DNA from: a virus
Direction: 5' to 3' (one strand)
Virus record (IMG/VR): IMGVR_UViG_3300035688_000306
Coordinates: 1-34,293 of that record
DNA length: 34,293 nt
Shown here piece by piece: positions 16,246-22,646 of this stretch (its first letter is position 1; each line of letters begins with the position of its first letter). The translations under genes and the position numbers were made by a program. The notes under the pieces were generated by a model. The model had not been told where the DNA came from. It saw nothing but the letters and a program-made list of their open reading frames with translations, and ran no database searches.

Positions 16246-16264
16246 TTTTTGTTTTGCTGTTTTT
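16246..16264 (+). terminator. T-rich terminator of rightward arm
   Basis: Directly after the last rightward stop lies a run of three T-tracts separated by G and GC. Such tracts terminate archaeal RNA polymerase without needing a hairpin. It lies where the rightward and leftward arms converge. Confidence 0.5.
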
Positions 16265-16441
16265 AGGCACTCTTCTCTGATTCCAGCGAAAGCCCTATCT
16301 GATATTGCCGATGGCAACGACTGCATTCTGTTAAAGCCACGGTTTCTTTTTTTAGTAGAACTCAAAGTCTATGCGCATTGTTAGGGTAGCACCAACTGCA
16401 ACGGGGTTTACCGTTTATCCACTTTGGCTTATACAGTTGAG
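16265..16441. other. Convergent intergenic spacer
   Basis: No gene with a convincing ribosome site is visible. A second forward T-tract (about 16345-16352) may back up the terminator. Frames of 64 and 66 residues cross the region on opposite strands, but neither has a ribosome site nor protein-like composition. Confidence 0.45.
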
Positions 16442-16645
16442 TCACAGTTTCACCCATGCCTCATATTTCGGGATTATATCAATGAGTTGATGAAAGTGGA
16501 ATCTTTGCCCGTTACGTTTTTGTTTTAGTCGCCTACCACATTCCGGACATGTTGGCTGCTTATTCTTATTGTAGAGTGCTTCTTTTTTCTTGACCCATGT
16601 TCCACAGTGTCGGCAACGAAAATGTTTAACATATTTATTGTTCAT
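16442..16645 (-). CDS. Zinc-ribbon miniprotein
   Basis: A 67-residue basic protein with two Cys pairs, CRHC and CPEC, 20-odd residues apart: a classical zinc ribbon. AAGGTGA precedes the ATG, which overlaps the upstream stop (ATGA). It is the last gene of the leftward operon. Probably a nucleic-acid-binding or protein-bridging factor; the exact role is unknown. Confidence 0.7.
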   Translation of the reverse strand: MNNKYVKHFRCRHCGTWVKKKEALYNKNKQPTCPECGRRLKQKRNGQRFHFHQLIDIIPKYEAWVKL

Positions 16646-16803
16646 TGTTTCACCTTGTATAAAGCCATAATCTTCTCCAACCTTTCAACGGGCACCTTCG
16701 ACTTTTTCAAATAATAGTTTAAACAATCGCAAATCAGCTGTGCCACTTGCTCAGTCATTGGAATGCTAGTGTATAAGGTGCGGAAAGCTACAAAGTCACT
16801 CAT
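16642..16803 (-). CDS. Small helical hypothetical protein
   Basis: A 53-residue protein (MSDFVAFRTLYTSIPM at the start, then helix-forming EQVAQLICDCLNYYLKK). The start has GGAGAGGA upstream and overlaps the preceding frame; the stop overlaps the next ATG. No family is recognised, but the coupling makes it a credible gene. Confidence 0.6.
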   Translation of the reverse strand: MSDFVAFRTLYTSIPMTEQVAQLICDCLNYYLKKSKVPVERLEKIMALYKVKQ

Positions 16804-16912
16804 TTTTTTGATTCCTCTCCATATCTCCTATAACATAGAATACCCAAGTGACAAGGCAAAGACCGATTAGAACTGGCACGCATGGAATTAATAGTAATCG
16901 CTTAAGTTTCAT
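16796..16912 (-). CDS. Single-span membrane microprotein
   Basis: A 38-residue protein: a basic start (MKLKR), one hydrophobic span (LLLIPCVPVLIGLCLVTWVF) and a short charged tail. It may be a membrane anchor or signal-like microprotein. It starts on the stop of the upstream gene (ATGA) and ends inside the next start region. Confidence 0.55.
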   Translation of the reverse strand: MKLKRLLLIPCVPVLIGLCLVTWVFYVIGDMERNQKNE

Positions 16913-17106
16913 ACTCTTTCCCACTCCAAAACGCGTTGGACCCACCAATCAGGAGTCGTTATTGGTTTAGGACGATCTATCTTGAATTGTTCGATGCATG
17001 GATAGCCATGACTGAAAACTATTTTGCCATCATCTAATTTGACCTTGTACAGGTATTGGTCTTTTCTAATAGGTTGGTTACATGCTACACAAATCGGTTC
17101 ACTCAT
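16909..17106 (-). CDS. Zinc-binding miniprotein
   Basis: A 65-residue protein with CVAC near the start and HGYPC later (PICVACNQPIRKDQ; SHGYPCIEQF), which together can bind one zinc. Start ATG 17106 has GGAG upstream. An in-frame ATG at 17142 is possible but lies inside the overlapping upstream gene. The family is not recognised. Confidence 0.65.
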   Translation of the reverse strand: MSEPICVACNQPIRKDQYLYKVKLDDGKIVFSHGYPCIEQFKIDRPKPITTPDWWVQRVLEWERV

Positions 17107-17213
17107 TGTTCTCTTGCTCCTTTTCCGTCGCAATATGGACAATCATCATAGCAACTCCAAAACTTGACTTTGCATTTTCCGCAACGAAACCAGTGACCAT
17201 GACCATCACTCAT
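17103..17213 (-). CDS. 36-residue zinc-ribbon microprotein
   Basis: A tiny protein with two close Cys pairs (CGKC and CPYC, with another Cys between) in 36 residues. GGAG lies upstream of the ATG, and both ends overlap neighbours by four bases (ATGA), the standard junction in this operon. Its size leaves room for the zinc site and little else. Confidence 0.6.
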   Translation of the reverse strand: MSDGHGHWFRCGKCKVKFWSCYDDCPYCDGKGAREQ

Positions 17214-17410
17214 TTTGAACTCCACTTCTTAAGTGCCAATTCAAATAATTGTCTAAGATTTCCATCCCAATCTCCGCCAAACACCTTCTTGCCATCAAGA
17301 TAAAATTCTAAACATGTTTCATTTTCCAATCGTATTTCGAGGTCATGATCCTCATTGTCTGATGTAACAATAGGTGTATGAATGCCCTCATCAAACTGGC
17401 GTTTACTCAT
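17210..17410 (-). CDS. Hypothetical beta-rich protein
   Basis: A 66-residue acidic protein starting at ATG 17410 behind GAGGAGGTG. Strands are likely at DLEIRLENETCLEFYLDGKK and a helix at NLRQLFELALKK. No zinc site is visible, unlike most neighbours. No family is recognised. Confidence 0.6.
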   Translation of the reverse strand: MSKRQFDEGIHTPIVTSDNEDHDLEIRLENETCLEFYLDGKKVFGGDWDGNLRQLFELALKKWSSK

Positions 17411-17487
17411 TTGTCGCACCTCCTCATTTTTGCGTGGCAAACGATGTCATGGTGCCAGATGCCTTCACAATGTTTCTTCTTCACCAT
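17407..17487 (-). CDS. 26-residue Cys/His microprotein
   Basis: A 26-codon frame with a good GGAGG site, overlapping neighbours at both ends. Three Cys and three His residues (CEGIWHHDIVCHAK then RRC) could form a single zinc knuckle. Alternatively it is a translational relay that keeps ribosomes on the operon. Confidence 0.45.
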   Translation of the reverse strand: MVKKKHCEGIWHHDIVCHAKMRRCDK

Positions 17488-18701
17488 TTCAAAACCTCCA
17501 AAATCTGCTCAAACAATTTATCTTCATCTTTATCCGTTTCATAGGGCAATGATACAACATGTACGCCTTGTTTCGTCAGTTGCTCCCTTATCATATCATC
17601 CTTGTCTTCTCTGCCCTGATGGACTGGACCGTCAATGTAAATGGCCAAGTTTTGCTTTCTGAAATAGAAGTCAGGAGTGGTTTTCTGCAAACAAAATTCA
17701 ATATCCGTTTCTGGCGTGAAACCTTTGCCACTTAATCGTAATAGTAGTTTTTCTTCCATTTTGCTATGTTGTGGTTGCATCACGGCTTTGCGTTGTTGCC
17801 AAGTTTCTTGGGGTTTGAATGTGGGTTCCAGTTCTAGTTTACGCACTGGTAAAGGCTTGTCTTTTCCAGCACATTCTGGACAAATTAAAAGGTTGTCAAC
17901 AAAATGCATTTTGGTTCGTTCTGTTTGTTTTCCACATTTTTCGCATGGTCGCATTCCAAGCAAGTATGTTTTGTAGATTTGTCCTGAATTTGCTTTTGGA
18001 ATTATGGTTTCTTGAGTCTTAAGAGGGGTTTCCACGCGTGGAAACTCATTCTTTTCTTCCCATCCTTTCTTTTGTGCTTCACTTAATACCTTGTCTTTTT
18101 TCTCTGGAGGCATATAATTATAGATTGTACTTTTACCGATTCCCGTGATTTCCGCAATCTGCTCCACAGTTAAACCCGAGCCAATCAACAATCCAATGTC
18201 GTTTTTCATCTCTTCACTTGAATAATGCCTACGGCAAAAGTTCACGGTCATTCGAGCTAAGGCCCGATCCACGGGCGTTTTAATCTGGTCATTCTTAACT
18301 GTCCAAGCCTTTGGATTCACTTTCAATCTGTGAAAACCGTCAATAATTATGCCCTCTGCATCTTGTAAGCATGGCACAAGTTGTCCAAGTTTTCCTTTCA
18401 AGCTTTTGCTGAGAGCATACTCGCCTTGTTCTTCAATAGGTGCCAAAGGTTCTTTAGGTTCTTCCTTTTCTTTTTGTTGTTTGGGTAAGGTGAAGATGGC
18501 AAACTTTGTCGTTTCATCCTTCCTATAACCTCCTCCCTTGTCGCTTATTGCCCGCAAGATTTTGCTGAAAGTAGGTCCATCCAAATAGCGATAAGCCTTA
18601 ATCACCCATTCCCCGTTCTGTTCTGTGATGATGAATCTGTCCGGAATTTCTTTTTCTGTGTAGCCTACTGCGTCTTGCAAAAGTTTCAAAGCTTCATTCA
18701 T
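17481..18701 (-). CDS. ParB-like/HTH/zinc-ribbon/Vsr-like nuclease fusion
   Basis: A 406-residue multidomain protein, largest in the leftward arm. Residues 1-75 form an unassigned domain. About 95-150 resemble the ParB N-terminal domain (GIIIDGFHRL, 117-126). A helix-turn-helix follows (LTVEQIAEITGIGKSTIYNY, about 177-196). A zinc ribbon uses Cys253, Cys256, Cys274 and Cys277. The C-terminus is PD-(D/E)XK-like of the Vsr/DUF559 type: Glu317, TPDFYF with Asp344, and LAIYIDGPVHQ with Asp357 and His361. It could bind a specific site and nick or cut it, for example in genome partition, replication start or packaging. The ParB/HTH/nuclease parts are visible by motif; the combined function is inference. 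Confidence 0.75.
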   Translation of the reverse strand: MNEALKLLQDAVGYTEKEIPDRFIITEQNGEWVIKAYRYLDGPTFSKILRAISDKGGGYRKDETTKFAIFTLPKQQKEKEEPKEPLAPIEEQGEYALSKSLKGKLGQLVPCLQDAEGIIIDGFHRLKVNPKAWTVKNDQIKTPVDRALARMTVNFCRRHYSSEEMKNDIGLLIGSGLTVEQIAEITGIGKSTIYNYMPPEKKDKVLSEAQKKGWEEKNEFPRVETPLKTQETIIPKANSGQIYKTYLLGMRPCEKCGKQTERTKMHFVDNLLICPECAGKDKPLPVRKLELEPTFKPQETWQQRKAVMQPQHSKMEEKLLLRLSGKGFTPETDIEFCLQKTTPDFYFRKQNLAIYIDGPVHQGREDKDDMIREQLTKQGVHVVSLPYETDKDEDKLFEQILEVLKW

Positions 18702-18841
18702 TGTTTGCCCACTTCCTTCACTTCAACCCACAACCGCTCCAACCCATCAGTCACGGAATCAATGAACCGTTCAAAATCCTCTTGACTAATGAAACTGACA
18801 ACAGTCTTGTAACCTTCTGTTCTCACAAGGAAAACCTTCAT
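18698..18841 (-). CDS. Small hypothetical protein
   Basis: A 47-residue protein (MKVFLVRTEGYKTVVSFISQ then ERFIDSVTDGLERLW), a likely strand-strand-helix unit. Start and stop overlap neighbours by four bases. Possibly an accessory subunit for the adjacent ParB-nuclease protein; no family is recognised. Confidence 0.55.
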   Translation of the reverse strand: MKVFLVRTEGYKTVVSFISQEDFERFIDSVTDGLERLWVEVKEVGKQ

Positions 18842-19164
18842 TTTTTATCTGCCACCTCTACCCAAGTCTGAAATCTACTCTGCAAGTAAGCGTCTACTCT
18901 TGGATAATGTTCTAAAAGTTGGGGAGTAAGAATACCTGAAAACCTATCAATTGCTGGTGCGATGCTATCAAAAGCCTTACATGCGTCTAAATTGACTTCA
19001 TTATGAATCAGGGCGTGTAATGTTTCATGGTTAACATCACAGAGTAATGCTTGAAAAGCGATTGAATCTGGTTTATCTTTTTGATATGCTAGTTCAATTA
19101 TATGTTCCAAATGGTCATAGCTAGAATGGTCATAGTTGGAAAATCTAAAATTAGGAATTATCAT
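18838..19164 (-). CDS. Possible HExxH metalloprotease-like protein
   Basis: A 108-residue protein starting at ATG 19164 behind AAGGTG. It contains NHETLHALIH, so His46-Glu47-x-x-His50 matches a zincin motif, with an extra His54, and a downstream acidic stretch (LDACKAFD) could supply a third ligand. It is very short for a peptidase and has no export signal. In a lysogeny arm such a protein could cleave a repressor. The motif could also be chance. Activity is unproven. Confidence 0.5.
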   Translation of the reverse strand: MIIPNFRFSNYDHSSYDHLEHIIELAYQKDKPDSIAFQALLCDVNHETLHALIHNEVNLDACKAFDSIAPAIDRFSGILTPQLLEHYPRVDAYLQSRFQTWVEVADKK

Positions 19165-19421
19165 ACTTTCACCTTCCAAGCCATCGCCCTACGCCCATTC
19201 TCCTGAACAATAATCTTGCTGAACACGACTAAACCCATCCGTCGCAGTTCCAAAATTCTAGGCGTAACCGTGTTAATGGGCCATCTCAACTCATAGGCCA
19301 ACTGTTTATTAGTGAAATCTCTGTCTCTACATGTTTGCATGAACCTGAAGATTCGTTGTTGACATGGTTTCAGATGGGGTTGGATTTGTAGGTAAGCCTC
19401 TAAACTTGTGTCCTGAATCAT
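19161..19421 (-). CDS. Winged-helix DNA-binding protein
   Basis: An 86-residue protein with a winged-helix pattern: CQQRIFRFMQTCRDRDFTNK, then the recognition region QLAYELRWPINTVTPRILEL, then the wing MGLVVFSKIIVQENGRRAM. GGGGGA precedes the ATG. Probably a regulator of viral promoters or a replication-initiation helper. Confidence 0.75.
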   Translation of the reverse strand: MIQDTSLEAYLQIQPHLKPCQQRIFRFMQTCRDRDFTNKQLAYELRWPINTVTPRILELRRMGLVVFSKIIVQENGRRAMAWKVKV

Positions 19422-19630
19422 TCTTTTGTTTCCCCCAAAATCTGATAAGCCTTAACCTGCGAGTTCTGTTCTTTATGAGCCAAACCGAGAAGCCACTTTC
19501 TACGAGCAAAATTGGGGTAACCATCACAACTAATTTGCTTGTGGATGTCTGCTAGGGCAATGGTTTTCTTGAAGAAACTACAGCAGTGTGTTTTTCTAGT
19601 AAAGTTGTGACATGAAGAGCATTGCACCAT
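19418..19630 (-). CDS. Zinc-finger protein
   Basis: A 70-residue protein starting MVQCSSCHNF, with a second Cys group (HCCSFF) and a later Cys. This N-terminal CxxC and following Cys/His cluster fits a zinc knuckle, followed by a basic helix (FARRKWLLGLAHKEQ). The ATG overlaps the previous stop (TAATG), behind GGAGGG. Confidence 0.6.
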   Translation of the reverse strand: MVQCSSCHNFTRKTHCCSFFKKTIALADIHKQISCDGYPNFARRKWLLGLAHKEQNSQVKAYQILGETKE

Positions 19631-19776
19631 TAAGAACCCTCCTTCTTTAGCGAGTCCATAAGCAGTCGCATCGCATGTTGAACCGCTGCTACCCTACTCG
19701 AAAATTTGCCCTCAATAATCTTGTCAAACTCGTCCACGAATTCGGCTGGCAACTCGACAACCTTAATTTTACTCAA
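19630..19776 (-). CDS. Ribbon-helix-helix (CopG/Arc-like) repressor
   Basis: A 48-residue protein starting at TTG 19776. It has the family layout: a short strand (IKVVELPAEFV), helix 1 (DEFDKIIEG), a turn, and helix 2 (SSRVAAVQHAMRLLMDSL). Such dimers bind operators with two short half-sites; the control region around 22.54-22.62 kb contains suitable repeats. It is a good candidate for the main regulator of lysogeny. The first codon overlaps the end of the upstream gene. Confidence 0.75.
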   Translation of the reverse strand: MSKIKVVELPAEFVDEFDKIIEGKFSSRVAAVQHAMRLLMDSLKKEGS

Positions 19777-20002
19777 TTTTTTTCAACTCCTCCTTTTTGT
19801 AGATTGGAACTTGTGAACCTTCAGATTGTTTAAATGGTAAATCATTCCATAGGCAAATCATCCATCTATTTGGATAATCTAAAACATAGTTCCGTGTTCC
19901 ACAACCGTTACATCGAAAACCATAATGAGTTTTAAATGTGTCACTGGAATTGCATTTTAGGCATCTGTCTATTCCAAATGGAGATTCAACAAAATTAATC
20001 AC
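19769..20002 (-). CDS. Zinc-ribbon protein
   Basis: A 77-residue protein with CLKC and CNGC separated by 14 residues (RCLKCNSSDTF; GFRCNGCGTRNYV), a zinc ribbon like those in transcription factors. It starts at GTG 20002, overlapping the integrase stop (GTGA), with AGGAGATGA upstream. Confidence 0.65.
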   Translation of the reverse strand: MINFVESPFGIDRCLKCNSSDTFKTHYGFRCNGCGTRNYVLDYPNRWMICLWNDLPFKQSEGSQVPIYKKEELKKIE

Positions 20003-20925
20003 TTTTCTATCATCTCCTTTTTTTCTGGTTTAAATCGGCATTCTGAAGCGCATGAGGGTAAAGGCGAGTTTTTCTGTGTCCAACTTCTACAGAGAGCAAG
20101 ATTAGAACAGCCATTACAGATTGTTTCTCCCGCAACCCAACCCACTTGCTTTGAATTCCTCGTATTAAATTGAGAGACATCATTGAGTTGGAGTTGAGTC
20201 GTTTCGGGAACTAATGGACTGTTTTGGACGCCGTCGAACTCTCTTTGCACATCCTCAAAAAAGCTCAGTTTAGAAAGGTAAACTTGCGTAACCGCTAGAC
20301 TCTTATGCCTTAAAATTCGTTGAAGAGTAACCAAACTTTTCTTTTCATCATAAACCCAATGTGCAGCAAAATAATGCCGTAAAATCCGTGGATTAAAACC
20401 TTTAACTCCTACCTTTTCTGCTATGTCATGGATGATTTGCCATATTTCGACGCGACTCAGAGGTTCATCGGCTTTAACCTTGGTCCAACTGCCTCGGTGC
20501 GTGAACACGAGGCCCTCACATCTTTCTCCAACCAAGTCTTTAACCAATTGTAGGCTTAACATGTCTAGGGGCAGGGGGAAAAACGTGTATTTTTTGCTGT
20601 CTAACACTTGGAAACTTCTGTTTTCAAAATCAATGTGTTCTATGCGTAAACTGCGAATTTCGCTGTTTCTTAACCCTATTTTCATGGGAATGTGAAGTAT
20701 CAAAAAGTCTCGGGGGTTTGCGTGTTGTTGTGCGTAGGCGTGTACATGTTCCACATCACTCCGTTTAATAACTATTGCTTCACCCGCCCAATCCCGCCTA
20801 TGTGTCCCTCCGTTGGTCATGAGAAGCTTAACCGTTAAGCGCATTTTGGATTTAACAACTTTGTTCATACTCCAATTCTGAATAGGGGACTGAGAGAGAG
20901 ATTGGTGTAAGTGGTTCTCCATCAT
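19999..20925 (-). CDS. Tyrosine recombinase/integrase
   Basis: A 308-residue site-specific recombinase. Catalytic residues visible: Arg86 (MKIGLRNSEIRSL), Lys111/112 (DSKKYTFFPL), the box PRILRHYFAAHW with Arg183, His207 (RILRHKSLAVTQ) and nucleophile Tyr216 (TQVYLS). The usual first His of the HxxR box is Arg180. The part before the catalytic domain is only about 50 residues, so a full core-binding domain is missing or divergent. A Cys-rich tail (CNGCSNLALC, CASEC) probably binds zinc. It makes the virus temperate or integrative. No att site can be assigned. Confidence 0.85.
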   Translation of the reverse strand: MMENHLHQSLSQSPIQNWSMNKVVKSKMRLTVKLLMTNGGTHRRDWAGEAIVIKRSDVEHVHAYAQQHANPRDFLILHIPMKIGLRNSEIRSLRIEHIDFENRSFQVLDSKKYTFFPLPLDMLSLQLVKDLVGERCEGLVFTHRGSWTKVKADEPLSRVEIWQIIHDIAEKVGVKGFNPRILRHYFAAHWVYDEKKSLVTLQRILRHKSLAVTQVYLSKLSFFEDVQREFDGVQNSPLVPETTQLQLNDVSQFNTRNSKQVGWVAGETICNGCSNLALCRSWTQKNSPLPSCASECRFKPEKKEMIEK

Positions 20926-21275
20926 TTCAACAACTCCTCAAACTTCTTTAGCCATTCAACCTCATTAAACGACATGCTTAACTCCCCCGAGATTTTTCCA
21001 TCCACGAAAGCGCAACGTTCCTTTGGATACTCTTTCAGCAGTTGTCGTAGTTTCTGTTTCCATTTACACAGCCTTTCCACATAATGCTTTGCACAGTTTG
21101 GGCACAATGGCTTCTCTTGCCCTGTTATTTTGTCGGGGTCTTCTCGAATGTCTCCTTTGAAAAAGGTTCTTCTGCAACAAACACATTTCAATTCGATGTA
21201 TTTGTATGGCTGACCTATCTGAGAAGGTTCAATTTTTACAAAGGTTGTTTTGGTTTTTTCTTCTAGTTTCTGCAT
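20922..21275 (-). CDS. Zinc-ribbon protein with basic helix
   Basis: A 117-residue protein starting at ATG 21275 on the upstream stop (TAATG). It carries CVCC and CPNC about 26 residues apart, then a long amphipathic helix (RLCKWKQKLRQLLKEY). Likely a DNA-binding accessory factor; its stop overlaps the integrase start, so it may assist recombination. Confidence 0.6.
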   Translation of the reverse strand: MQKLEEKTKTTFVKIEPSQIGQPYKYIELKCVCCRRTFFKGDIREDPDKITGQEKPLCPNCAKHYVERLCKWKQKLRQLLKEYPKERCAFVDGKISGELSMSFNEVEWLKKFEELLK

Positions 21276-21466
21276 TAGCCTTTCACTTCCTTCTTCTTTT
21301 TGAATGGTCGTGGTGGTTCGCCACAACCGCAATTACTTGCCCAAACTACACATTCCCATTTGCCTTTATTGTCTGGACCTGGCCACCAAATCCATCGACT
21401 ACCATGCTCACATGAAACATCTAATCTTCCGTGCCCTTCCTCAATCATTTCTGTTTCTTCAATCAT
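21275..21466 (-). CDS. Small Cys/Trp-rich protein
   Basis: A 63-residue protein with SCEHGSRWIWWPGPDN and SNCGCGEPPRP, so four Cys that could bind metal. GGAAGTGAAAGC directly precedes the ATG, a site almost repeated before the next gene. No family is recognised. Confidence 0.55.
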   Translation of the reverse strand: MIEETEMIEEGHGRLDVSCEHGSRWIWWPGPDNKGKWECVVWASNCGCGEPPRPFKKKKEVKG

Positions 21467-21588
21467 GCTTTCACTTCCAAATCGTCAACTGCTTCGGTAT
21501 AGCCACAATTTTGGCAAACGTCACAGTCGCTTGGAACCTGTGCCTGACAGTTTGGGCAAACCCAAACCCAACAAGATTCTTCGCTCAT
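21463..21588 (-). CDS. 41-residue double-CxxC zinc ribbon
   Basis: A tiny acidic protein with CPNC and CQNC separated by a loop (VCPNCQAQVPSDCDVCQNCG), a compact zinc ribbon, followed by an acidic tail. Its stop overlaps the next ATG. Probably a protein-protein adaptor, for example to RNA polymerase or the replisome; that is inference. Confidence 0.65.
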   Translation of the reverse strand: MSEESCWVWVCPNCQAQVPSDCDVCQNCGYTEAVDDLEVKA

Positions 21589-21746
21589 GGTTGAGTTTCC
21601 TTCATTCTTTCTCTCTGAACAATTTCTTTCCATTGTTTGCTATTCGCAAATTTCCAATATTCAAAAAGAGCTTGGCATGAAGCATCATAGCAACATTTAG
21701 CGTGTTCACATTCCACATCTGGATTTCTCCAACATAAAGAAGTCAT
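21585..21746 (-). CDS. Cys-rich small protein
   Basis: A 53-residue protein with five or more Cys and one His in the first 25 residues (CEHAKCCYDASC), then a helix (EYWKFANSKQWKEIVQRER). Start and stop overlap neighbours by four bases. It may bind zinc or another metal; no family is recognised. Confidence 0.6.
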   Translation of the reverse strand: MTSLCWRNPDVECEHAKCCYDASCQALFEYWKFANSKQWKEIVQRERMKETQP

Positions 21747-21886
21747 GCTTTGGTCTTCCTCTCGGAAAAGTCTGGATGACCCCTAAAAATCAAGCTTTCA
21801 ACTCGGTCTTCACACGTACTCCATAAGTCTGGGCATGTTTCGGGTGAACAACAGTAACATTTTCTAGGTGAAACTTCTTTTTGCAT
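21743..21886 (-). CDS. Cys-rich microprotein
   Basis: A 47-residue protein whose first half reads KCYCCSPETCPDLWSTC, with five Cys in 17 residues. It resembles the gene just downstream, and the two may have a common origin. The start follows the upstream stop directly (TGAATG). Confidence 0.6.
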   Translation of the reverse strand: MQKEVSPRKCYCCSPETCPDLWSTCEDRVESLIFRGHPDFSERKTKA

Positions 21887-22141
21887 TCAAACACCAACCC
21901 CTTCATGAAAATGCGGTTTACAACGCAAATTATCAACTAATCGTCTCCATTCTTCCGTATTTTTCTCTTTTTTTGGCCAAGAATTCAATGTTGCCATACA
22001 TTCATAGTAATATGTAGTCTTCATTGAGCAATATCGGCAACGACCCCATTCTCCAAAATGATGTGCTCTACACTCTTTTCTTAGTGAAGGTTCTTTCGCC
22101 AAAGAAAGTTCTTTCAGTTTTGTTTTTTGTTGAGAATTCAC
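21887..22141 (-). CDS. Zinc-binding small protein
   Basis: An 84-residue protein with a basic helical N-terminus (LKELSLAKEPSLRKE), then a His/Cys cluster (CRAHHFGEWGRCRYCSMK) and a C-terminal Cys/His pair. This pattern fits one zinc finger. It overlaps the upstream gene by four bases. Confidence 0.6.
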   Translation of the reverse strand: MNSQQKTKLKELSLAKEPSLRKECRAHHFGEWGRCRYCSMKTTYYYECMATLNSWPKKEKNTEEWRRLVDNLRCKPHFHEGVGV

Positions 22142-22338
22142 ACAGAACCCTCCTTTTTAGCTATAGAAACCAGATTTTGGGTTCTGCCTTCCCAATAATC
22201 GTTAATGATTTTCTCTAAACTTTTGAAGGCCTCAATCGGATTTTCGTTAATATCCAAGTCAGCTTCAATATGATAATCGACGGTTTGATAATTGCCCAAG
22301 TTGAACTTGCGAGTTATGGCTATGGTTTTTGGCTTCAT
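22138..22338 (-). CDS. Hypothetical protein
   Basis: A 66-residue protein starting at ATG 22338 with GGGTGA upstream. Predicted beta strands (KTIAITRKFNLG, QTVDYHIEADLD) precede a helix (IEAFKSLEKIINDYW). No family is recognised. A longer form from ATG 22353 is possible but would overlap more of the upstream gene. Confidence 0.6.
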   Translation of the reverse strand: MKPKTIAITRKFNLGNYQTVDYHIEADLDINENPIEAFKSLEKIINDYWEGRTQNLVSIAKKEGSV

Positions 22339-22514
22339 TGAATTTTCACCCATTTAGTGCGTTTCGTAAAATGGTTAAATTCTAACCGATAGAGCACACC
22401 GTCTTTTTCGACAATAGTATTCCAATAAAAGTCTGTGCCTAGAACTTTAAACGTGCCTTGTGTCTTATCTCTTACTATAGAACTTATCTTTACGTCCACA
22501 ACGTTAAATCCCAT
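22335..22514 (-). CDS. First gene of leftward operon, hypothetical
   Basis: A 59-residue beta-rich protein (FNVVDVKISSIVRDKTQGTF, KDGVLYRLEFNHF). An in-frame stop just upstream fixes ATG 22514 as the only start. It is the promoter-proximal gene of the leftward operon. Composition suggests a small barrel; no family is recognised. Confidence 0.6.
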   Translation of the reverse strand: MGFNVVDVKISSIVRDKTQGTFKVLGTDFYWNTIVEKDGVLYRLEFNHFTKRTKWVKIQ

Positions 22515-22535
22515 TTCTGTCGCCGCTTCACTCTT

Positions 22536-22554
22536 TACCTATGCCATACCTATG
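22536..22554. promoter_or_regulatory. Direct repeat TACCTATG, 11-bp period
   Basis: TACCTATG occurs at 22536-22543 and 22547-22554. The 11-base period is about one DNA turn, so a dimeric regulator could bind both on one face. The repeats lie where the leftward transcript should start, downstream of its TATA-like box. A ribbon-helix-helix protein encoded in the same operon is a natural candidate binder. Confidence 0.45.
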
Positions 22555-22560
22555 TTTTAC

Positions 22561-22568
22561 CTTATAAG
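22561..22568. promoter_or_regulatory. Symmetric TATA-like box of divergent control region
   Basis: CTTATAAG is a palindrome and could serve as TATA box in either direction. Leftward it lies about 47 bases before ATG 22514, giving a leader of about 20-25 bases. A near copy (ACCTTATTAAG, 22598-22608, against ACCTTATAAG, 22559-22568) lies 39 bases further right and may serve the rightward promoter. Confidence 0.5.
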
Positions 22569-22601
22569 CTTTATTGCGAATTAATTTGTAGGGGATAACC
22601 T

Positions 22602-22616
22602 TATTAAGACTTAATA
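22602..22616. promoter_or_regulatory. 15-bp perfect palindrome, operator candidate
   Basis: TATTAAG-A-CTTAATA is perfectly symmetric. It sits in the middle of the 175-base gap between the divergent arms and overlaps the second TATA-like element, a typical position for a repressor site. Confidence 0.5.
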
Positions 22617-22646
22617 CATAACGGATAAATTAGCAACTTTTCAAAT

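Noticed and set aside
16171-16384. Opposed 64- and 66-codon frames in the convergent gap
   Set aside because: No ribosome site, biased composition and overlap with the membrane miniprotein gene or terminator tracts.
21206-21680. Long rightward frames opposite the leftward zinc genes
   Set aside because: They are antisense to overlapping, ribosome-site-bearing genes and are full of Phe/Leu/Ser from reversed Lys/Glu codons.
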